Shown: positions 51,370-61,717 of the stretch, piece by piece
How positions within the stretch are numbered: position 1 is the stretch's first letter
How the letters are laid out: each line of letters opens with the position of its first letter
Assembly: GCA_946811185.2 (NCBI GenBank)
Contig: OX328096.1
Location: 70,679,345 to 70,743,344, forward strand
Reading direction: 5' to 3'
Length of the DNA: 64,000 nucleotides
DNA from: Hippopus hippopus
Taxonomy: Eukaryota; Mollusca; Bivalvia; Cardiida; Cardiidae
Made by a program: the position numbers and the translations under genes
Notes under the pieces: generated by a model
The model's database searches: none
The model's input: only the letters and a program-made list of their open reading frames with translations
Told to the model about the DNA's origin: nothing

Positions 51370-54300
51370 GTAAGGTTTTTAGGTGTAAACTTGACAGTTT
51401 GAATAATGAACCTGACTGTGAATGAGTCACATTTAGCTGCAGGATATTAACCCTTTATCAGATAATCCCGACTTCTAACGAGCCAGAGAAAGAAAGCTTA
51501 TGAAAACATTTTGAAAAAATGAGAAAATGTTCGTAACCAGCTTTTTCTCCTATTCAGACAATGTTGTCTACCTTTCCCAAAAATTATAAAGTGTAATTAT
51601 TTTAATCACATGTTGTCTGCAAATGCTTTCATTTTAGATTAGTCTAAAATTATGTTGTTTGGTAAAGAGTAAGGTATGATACCTTATTCAGTTATCAGTG
51701 AACCTATATCAATATGACTAAAGTGTGATTTTACTTTTACAAGTCTCATTGTCCTCTTCATTAGATAATAACTAGATTATGTGATTATTCATAGATAATT
51801 ATATGTGTAGAAAGGTTAGATTTCTTAATAGTTTGGGTTCCGCAAATTGCCCAAGTCTTGATGAAGAGTTGTTGACAATACCATACCAAGCAGCAATCAA
51901 TCAGGATCCAGTTGCCCATCCTGTCCATGCGCAGGCGTTAAATTGAGCTTGAACTAAACCAGATTTGGCACACTTGACGTTACTTACCAGGGCTTCCCCT
52001 GCAAGTTTTAATTTTTGCGCCATCAAATTCGCTAGCTCAAAAAAATTGGGGCCAGTAGGAGCCAACTGAGGTAGCCACATAGTACATTAGACGCTTCAGT
52101 TTAATGGCCCATGTTAAAGCTACTAAATCCATTGCTCACTATAATAGTGTACATGCTTACTTATGTTCCTTTATCCCCAAGGGTTTTCAAGGTTGTGAGC
52201 TACAGGGACACAGAAGTTGTATTTGAACAGTAATACAGCGCTGTAATTCTAAAGCTGCAAACCTGTTAGAATTCCTTGAGTTTTAATGAAATTAAAGATG
52301 AAATTTGGGATTGTGTGGTATAGGGTTTAAAAAATCATTTCTTTTTATCTTAAAAAATACTAATTTTGTTAAAGAGACCTTTTATTCTGGTCTTTTCTCT
52401 CTGTATGAGTGTCCTATACCTTCTCTGGCACTTGTTCCAGTGCTATCACTGTAAGACGAAGTAGCCTACAAAGTGCCCCCCCCCCCCCCCCCCCCGTACT
52501 ATTCAACATTTTCATGTCATAAAATCACTCGAGTTTTTTCCTCATTATTAGACATGTATTTTAGCACCCACTTATTGTTTTATGATTGGTTCGAAATTTC
52601 TGTGTGCACAACGGGGCGTGGCGAAATCGACATTTTGACTGATTAGCTTTATGTGGTGTGTATGCAAGTCTGGTGTGTAATTAGACAAAACTGTTAATGA
52701 TTGATTAGGTGTGATAAACAGTAAGGCGGGCATCCTTCACACTTGAAACATATTGTTTTAGTCGGAGTTAAGATCTTGTAAGAATTATTTATAGGCATTT
52801 ACTTGTCGCCAGTACATTCGCCAGTGCTTCATTTTTGGTGCCATTTTTTCTTAATTTTCGCATTTGGCGACACTGGCGATCGACAGCGGGAGCCCTGCTT
52901 ACCTGAATAGAACAGACCTATCTACTAGAACTGAACAACTTCCCAAAAGGACACATTGGCTCACATCGCGTTTTACAGACTGGCCGGCCAGAACTTCTGA
53001 ATACTTCATCCAGATAACCATAAGTTGCTGGCTAAACTATTATTTATATATTCTTATAGAGACCAGTTTCTCTATATATGTATGAAACTTTGTTTAATTT
53101 CAGGTTTGGTGGACCAGACCCTTTAGATTACATCCGATTCTACTCTAATCCTGGTGATCCAGAGTCAGGGACACCACCACATTGGCATTATATTACTTTC
53201 GGTTTCTCTGACTTACATGGTGATGGGCGAGTTCATGAGTTAGTTTTCACTATTTATGTTCAATACCAGAGGAAGAAATTTATCAGTGACAGGCTGATAA
53301 TTAATCTGCCCCAGACAAGAATCCAGCACATAACCTCCTGGTTGATAATTAGCTACTTTTGCTCATTGCAACAAAAGCTAGCTCTGTATACTAGCGAGGC
53401 ATTTTTAAGTACTAATACATACCATACTTGGCTATATGTCTGTATTGAAAGCACTCAGATATGAAAAATTAACTGTGGCTCCAAAGAGAGGATTTTTGGA
53501 AAAGGAGTTAAATGTTGATTACTAGCAATGTCATCTTACACAACAATCTTTGCTAAAAGCATACTTCCTCATGGAACTATTTACCAAATTTTAGACTTTT
53601 CTAAATTAAAGGCATTTGCAGACGACAGATCTAATCTTATTCAAAAGATTTCATTTGCCTTTCTAAGGGTAGAAAACATTATGGGAAATGCTGGTTACCA
53701 GCATTATCTCCTTTTCCCACAATGCTTTCGAAAATTTTCGTTTTAAGAATTATGAAAACACAGGATTGTGTAATAAAGGGTTAATGTAAGGGATCATCTT
53801 TTAACCCTTTACCTAACAATCCCTGGTTTTTATGACCCAGAGGAAGAAACCTTCTGAAAACACTGTGGGAAAAGGAGAAAATGCTGGTAACCAGCATTTT
53901 CTCCCTTTCCCACAATGTTTTCTACTCTTCCGAAGTCAAGTTTCAATTTTTGAGTCACGTTTATTTTGTCGTCTGCAAAATAATGCTTTCAATTTGGACC
54001 AGTCTAAAATTTTGTCGTATGGTAATGAGTTAAAGGGATAACCTGTAGGATAACTTTCACAATTTTGGATATGTCTTCAGATCATGATTAGAGTGCAGAT
54101 TTTATCCTTTCCAACTTAATTTTGACCCTTTACCAGAAAAGAAAACCTAAGACTTGTTGATTTTGAAAGCATTTGTAGATGATAAATTAGATGTCTGTAA
54201 GAAAACGCCATGGGAAAAAAGCTATTGGTTATCAGCATTTCCTTCTTTTCCTGCAATGTTTTCAAAAGCCTACTTAATAAGGGTTGATTAAGGTCATGCT

Positions 54301-57300
54301 TGTTTGGCAAAGTTTTAACATTTCTACAAAATTTCTACTGACCAAAATAAGCTTTCTTTTGTTGAGAAGTGTTAATGTTAACCTAATATCAACAAGGCTA
54401 TATGTAGATCTATGCTGAATGCTAATTAGTAAAAGTTTTACAAACATGATATGAGTGAGCCCTTGAAAACAAAATTTTGGTCTTGAACAATATAAAAGAT
54501 AATGTAGGAAAAGGATTAATTAAAAGGAATAATTTGCAAATTGGGAGCAATTGATATTTTTGAGCTATGTTTTTTAAAAGCTGTCTGCTATGTAGGTGTT
54601 AAAAGGTGCTTTTGTGCTGAATTGGATATACGACATAGACCATGGTTTAGAATTGCCATTATGCTATTCTAAGATCTAACTAAAATACAGTTGAATATTT
54701 TCTGCAAGTCTTGTTTTTGCAAATACTTTTGTACCAGTCTGTAATATCCATTTTTGTGGTACAACTGAAACACTGTTTATTTGTCATAGGAGTGTCCTTG
54801 AGAGCCATAGCCTGATGAAATTAAGGGCACTCATGAATATATGAACTGTTGCTGTGATATGACTGAAGTTGATGTTGAAAGCGGTATAAAATACCATGCA
54901 TTCTATTCAACTGTTTATTTGTAGATATAGTGGCCCTGACAAACCAAGTGGTTTTGGATTTGAGTTGACAATGAGATTAAAGAAGGAAGATGTGGAGGAG
55001 ATGCCTCCCTCCTGGCCTTCCAGCTTATTAGGTAGTCTTTCAAAGTATGTTTTCCAAACAGGTGAGAGAAAAGCTATATTATATTGTGATAATCAGTTCT
55101 AGGCTATGCCTATTTTGATGACTTAATTTATTTAAACCTTTACCAGAGGACAAAATTTAAGCCTTGTCCAAATTGAAAGCATTTGCAGACGACATAATCA
55201 GTGTGGCTCAAATGGTGTGATGTTTCTTTGATAGGGTAGAAAACATGCTGGTTACCAGCATTCTGCCCTTTTCCATCAATGTTTTAATAATGCTTCTTTC
55301 CTAAGGTCGTTAAAAGTCGGCATTATGTGATAAAGGGTTAATGCATATAATTTCTATTGAATGAAATCGTTATGAAAGGAAAATACGCATATAAACATTT
55401 TGGCCAATTTTCAGCTCGACTATTTCTTAAGAAAATGTAGAGGTATTGTCATAGCCCAGGTGTCATCTGCGTCGTGCAAAAACTTTGACATTTTGTGATA
55501 TCTCTACTGAAGATATTTACTTCAAGCCGGGAATACTTGTTAACTGTCAAAAGGGGACAGATATCCACCAAAATATTTTTGACACAATTTATTATTATGC
55601 CTTTTTTTCGACCTCAAATTTCCAAAAACTGACATTTTATTCTATCTCTGTCATTTAGGGAGATATTTACTTCAAACTTGGACTAGTTGTAGCTATCAAA
55701 AAGGGGCAGGTAACCATCAAAATATTTATGACAGTTATGCCCCATGTTTGACTTCAAATTTTCACTGAAAGTAACTGCAGTTGAGTATAGGCACCTGGAT
55801 GCAGTGCTCTTGTTGTTATTGTATTAACACCAGTAATATGCATTTTCTCTTTTTTCCCAAAAATTTTTCAGAAGCCTTATTCCTGAGGCTTGTTGAATTA
55901 ATGGAATGTTTGGTAAATGCTTTCAAGTTGTTGTATTTGTACAATAGTGGATCAAAAGCTGTTTTTTAAGTCTTTACCAATTGACACAAAATTTCCCAAC
56001 TCGACCAAATTGAAAGCATTTGCAGATGACAAATTAATTGTTGTTCAAATCATAATTTTTGTCTTTGATGGAGTAGAAAACAATGTGTGTAAAGGAGAAA
56101 ATGGTGGTTTACCAGCATTTTCTCCTTTCCCCCCAATGTTTTCAAAATCCTCCTTCTTCGGGATGGTTTAAACTTGGGATTGTTTAGTAAAAGGTCCAAA
56201 GCATTTGGGCTGTGCTCTGTGAAAAGGGGGCTTAATGCATCAGCGAAAAGTATCGACACAGGTCAGCCTGCGCAATCCGCGCAGGCTGACCTGGGCCGAA
56301 ACTTTTCGCTATTGGTCAATTTTCTGTATACCCAAGGACCAGTCTATTTCATGATTAAGTTAATTTTTGAAAAAAGTGGATATTACGGATCCCTAAATAT
56401 GTGATGGCTTGCCTTGTACCATGGATCACGGGGATGCATTAAGCCCCCTTTTGTCAGAGCATGGCTCATTTCTTTTTGTCTTGTAAAGGCAATGTGCTTC
56501 ATACTGGGGACCATGTACCATGGCATAGACCTATAGATGGCAAAGAAGAGTCTGTGATAAAGCATCTACTAGTTGCACAGGACCCTCAGTTAAAAACATT
56601 ACACACACCCTATGGTTATCTAGAATTCCGGCAGGTATGTTGCTCAACTTGCTTGACAAAGATCTCTTGCCTGATATCAACTTTGATCATGTTAATTTTC
56701 TTTCTTGAACCCTCATACTTAGTTTGGTTACACACTGTACTCCTGGAATGCCTTTGATAACCTCTGCTGACAGTGTACCATTTACTAAGAGTCTGAACAT
56801 GATAATGTGCTCCAATCTGTTGTGTTAATTACAAGCAGCCTTGAATTTGAACTTATTTGTTTTATGCTTTTTCAACTTGCCTACGATGACCATGTTCACA
56901 TTTTTGCATTCTAAGATATAAAGCATTTTTTGGAGAATCCCCTAAGTTTAATTCTGTGCAGAGGAAACTAAGGCCTTTATTTACCAACCATCTTTCATAC
57001 CATTCTAACATCAAAGAGAGTAGCTTTCTAATGTACTTCAAAAACCGATCAAGCAAATTGATAAAATGCATCATAACTACATGTGTAGTTGAGGAAGAAC
57101 TGCTCCATTTTCATTGTTGGCTTGAATATTCATTACACCCACATGTATATTTTTAATTTTATTTTTAATATACCTGGAAAACAAAGTTTTTCCTAGTATT
57201 GAAAACATGGTTTGGCTGCCTGGAAAAAAAGCTTTTCCAAGTATTTAACCCTTTACCACACAATCCCAACTTTTAACGACCCAAAGAAAGAAGCCTTTTG

Positions 57301-60300
57301 AAAACATTGTGGGAAAAGGAGAAAATGCTGGTAACCAGCATTTTCTCCTTTTCCCACAAAGTTTTCTACCCTTTCAAAGAAAAATTGCGTCATTTGAGCC
57401 ACTATGAAATAATCGTCTGCAAATGCTTTCAATTTTGATAGGTCTAAAATTCTGCTGTGTGGAAAAGGGTTAAACAAGATTTGACAGTATTACATTTAAA
57501 CCCTTTACCATATAATCCCAAGTCCAAAAATCTTCAGGAAGAAGGTTTTTGAAACCATTGCAGCAAAAACAAGAAAATGCTAGTAACCTGGATTTTTTCC
57601 TTTACTGAGAATGTTGTCAGTCTTTTCAAAGACATATTCCATAATTTTAGCCACATTTGTCTTTTGCAATTGCTATCAGTTTGAACAAATGTGAAATTCT
57701 GTTGTCTTGCAAGTGGTAAGATTTTGTTGAATTTTTGTTGTTGAGATGACTACATGTATTTTTGGTAGATATGTGGCAAGAACATCTCTGTTTCTTTTTT
57801 TTTTTTTTTTTTACAGACAGTGTACTGGTGTAGGTCAAGATCAGACTGCATGGAATATGCAGGCTTATGTTGGATATATATAATCTTCTGCAATAACACC
57901 TTGAAAAGGCAGTAACGGTTTCGGTTTTTACTGACGAAAAATGTTCTTTTCATGATTTGGGTAATGGTAAAATGTAGGTGATGAAACAGTTGAACAAAAA
58001 ATTACAATTTAGAAATGAAACATTCTTTCATTATGGATATCTAGATAGTAGGGGTCACAGATGATGAAATGAAAGCTGCCCAGAAATGGAAAGGGACAGG
58101 AATCCTTGAGCTGATGTCAAAAGCAAAGGAGTAAGATATTTGCTGAACCTCTCAATTATATTGAACTCATCTGAGCACAATATGCTTTGGTGAGCTTTAC
58201 TGATTATTCAGTGTCAGTCATACTTCATTCAATTCCTTCAGACTACTTCTGCTCTGAAAGAGTCAGTCAAAATCGACTTAAATTGAGACATGCTCTGTGA
58301 AAACGGGTTTCATGTATCTTCAAAAAGTACCCACCCAGGTCAGCCTGAACATTCCAGTCAGGCTGATTTGTTATCAGTCAGTTTTCTGGTTTGTTAGACA
58401 AATGGGATTTTATGAATTTGTCTTTATATGATTACTTGCTTGGTGTGATGCATTGCAGAGATGCAGTCTCCAGTCTTCTTTAGAATATTACTCTCAGGTA
58501 TTTATGAGCTTTGCAGCTATTAGTATGATCTTAGGCCACTAAAATTCCACTTTTCTATTACAGAATATCATATGGAATCATTGCTCGTTCATTGGACACT
58601 GTTACTAAATAGCACATTGGCATCCCCTCAATGTGCCAATGTGCTTTTTAGCTCCACTGGCCGAAGGCCAGCAGGCTTATGTCATGGCCCGTTGTCCGTC
58701 TTGCGTCCGTCTGTTCGTGCGTTAACTTTTACTTTAGACATCTTCTTCTCTGAAACTACCCGGCCAATTTTGATGAAACTTCACAGAAATGATCCTGCCA
58801 TGGTCGTCTTCAGAATTTCTTGAAAGAATTTAATTCCTTCAAAAACTCTGGTTGCAATGGCAACAAAACTTAAAAATATTGGAAATCTTTGAAAATCTTC
58901 TTGTCTGAAACCATAAGGCCTAGGGCTACCAAATTTGGCATGTAGCTTTATCTAGTGGGCCTCTATCAAGTTTCTTCAAATTATAGTCCTGAGGTCAAAT
59001 TTGACCCCGCCCCGGGGGTCACAAGTTTTACATGGGCTTATATAGAGAAAAAATTTAGAAATCTTCCTGTACCTAGCCATGAGGCCTAGGGTTACCAAAT
59101 TTTGCATGTGGCTTTACCTAGTGGGCCTCTACCAAGAGTGCCCAACTTATAGCCCCAGGGTCAAATTTGACCCCAGCCCGGGGGTCACAAGTTTTACATA
59201 GGCTTATATAGAGAAAACTTTAGAAATCTCCCTGCACCTAGCCATAAGGCCTAGTGCTACCAAATTTTGCGTGTAGCTTTATCTAGTAGGCCTCTACCAA
59301 GAGTGCCCAACTTATAGTCTTGGGGTCAAAATTGGCCCCGCCCCAGGGGTCACAATTTTTATATGGGCTTATATAGACAAAACATTAGAAATCTCCCTGT
59401 ACTCATTCATAAGGCCTAGGGTTACAGGGTTTGACATTAACATTTTTTTCAACTAGACCAGTGGACCAGTAATATGCAAATTTTACTAGACCACTTCAGA
59501 TTTCTACTAGACCACTTTTGCAAGATGTAGAAAAATATAGAATAGATCAAAATGTATGTTATTTCTTGTGTTATTATACCACAATTGTGACAAAAAGTGA
59601 CTGCAAAATGTAGAAAAATATAAAATAGATCAAAATCTATGTTATTTTTCTTGTTATTGTGCCAAAATTGTGACAAAAAAATGACAATGTCATGGTAAGT
59701 AATGATCAACGAGAGTTTTCCCATTAATTAATCAATTACGATCTCTTTACTAGAGGACAATTTAGACTTATCCATTTTGAAAGCAATCGCAGACAACATA
59801 TGAGTCAGAGGTTCAAATAACAGTATTTATGTTTTAAAGGGTAAAAATATTGTGGTATAATGTTATTAGATCCTACAGCAAATCTTTTGTTTTTTAAAGT
59901 GTCCACAAAGAAAACGTGACATTTTCCCCTGAATAAAACACAAACCAACGGCGCCAATTCAGCTTTCCACCCGAGTCAAGGTCAAAACTGATCTTTTTGC
60001 TATGATCTAGATCTAATTCTGTTCTTCTAGATCTACTTGCGTTTCGATTAATTTTTCAAGCTTCATTTTATGACTCCGCTCTTCCCCGATCAGATGTTAT
60101 TCCCCGGTTGTCTGCTCCGTTGTCTATGTAAACGTCTGGATGACTCATTTTTGGTTGTTGTCAAAATGAAACTGAGTATTAAAAAAAAAAGAGCTAGATC
60201 TAAATGAAAGAAATTCTTACTAAAAGATAAAGTACTCTTACAAAATGATAACAATCACGATTAAAGTTATGACTTTTATCCTCGACGACATAATCAGGAA

Positions 60301-61686
60301 ATATTGTTGACTCTGATCTACTAACTCTATTTTTAGTTCGATTTGGTTTTTCCATTAAAGATATGGCCTACCCGCATGCGCGACCGTCTTCCTGTTAACA
60401 ATTTAGATGTTGTCAATAAATTATCATTGGTTGAACAAAATCACAAGTTAAGTAGGAGATCTCTTTCGGCAAACGGCATGTAAGATCGATTTTCGTCACT
60501 TTTGTGAAGTATGAAATTAATACTTAAACTCATTGTCTCAATTTTTGCACTAGACCATTCGGGCTAGCTGGACGCAGCCTCTACTAGCCCGAACCGATTG
60601 TTTGCTAGACAATGTCATTCGGACGTGCCTTAATGTCGAACCCTGGGTTACCAAATTTTGCATGTGGCTTTATCTAGTGGGCCTCTACCAAGAGTACCGA
60701 AATTATAGCCCTAGGGTCAAATTTGACTCCACCCCAGGGGTCAGAAGTCTTACATGGGCTTATGTAGTGAAATCTTTAGAAATCTTTTTGTTACTTACCG
60801 TAAGAACTTGGGCTGCCAATTTTAGTCCTGTCTCAGGGGTCTTATGTTCGAAACCAATTGGCCAAGTATTGTAATGTTTGGCATGTAGGGATTTTACATA
60901 TTAGCCAGTGGAGCAATGCAGGGCCATCATGGCCCTCTTGTTTTAGCAGCACTGTTGGATGATCCACCAAGGAAAGTTTCAGTGTTCCCAGATAGACCAC
61001 TTAAGCCTCAAAGGCATGTTGTATGATAAAACCTATTGGATACAGAGATAAGTTTTCCTAAACTGTTGGAGAAGTGGTATACACAGAAACTGAATGTTTT
61101 TTTTCCCTGCACTTAACCCTTTACCAAACAATACCGGGTTTTCACGACACTGACAAAGAGGGCTTTGAAAACATTGTGGGAAAAAGCATTTTCTCCTTTC
61201 TCTCAATGTGTTCTATTCTATCAAAGAGCTGTACGAGTTTTGAATTTATTATCTGCATATGTTTTGTATACAAAAGAGTCTAAAATCTGTTGTTTGGTAA
61301 AGAGTTAAATTATGTAATAACTACAAGATAAATGAATTATCAAATCTCTGTCTTTTCAGAATAGGACCCTACCTGATAACAAATATGCAAAGAAACTTAT
61401 CTATATTTGATGCTGATCCTAGTTTGATGTCACTGGTCAATGAGGGCATTAATCAAGATGGCTCCAACCTAGGTCATGTGACAGCTATTTGTAGATGGCT
61501 TGATATCAATGCAAGGTAATATTTGTGCATACATTCATAGATATTTGAATTACTTTTGTATTTTTTCATTTGCCTTATAATAGATATTTGTATAAGTTTT
61601 GTATTTCTTCTCTTGGCATTAATATAGAGTAATATTTTAGTTATTTCAAAACTATCTACCCCCATTGTTTTGGAAAAATAGCTAGC

Positions 61687-61717
<31 letters not shown>

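Noticed and set aside
60945..61021. Possible extra SUFU exon after tttag
   Set aside because: SUFU exons 5 and 6 already join in phase and align without a gap; no conserved residues.
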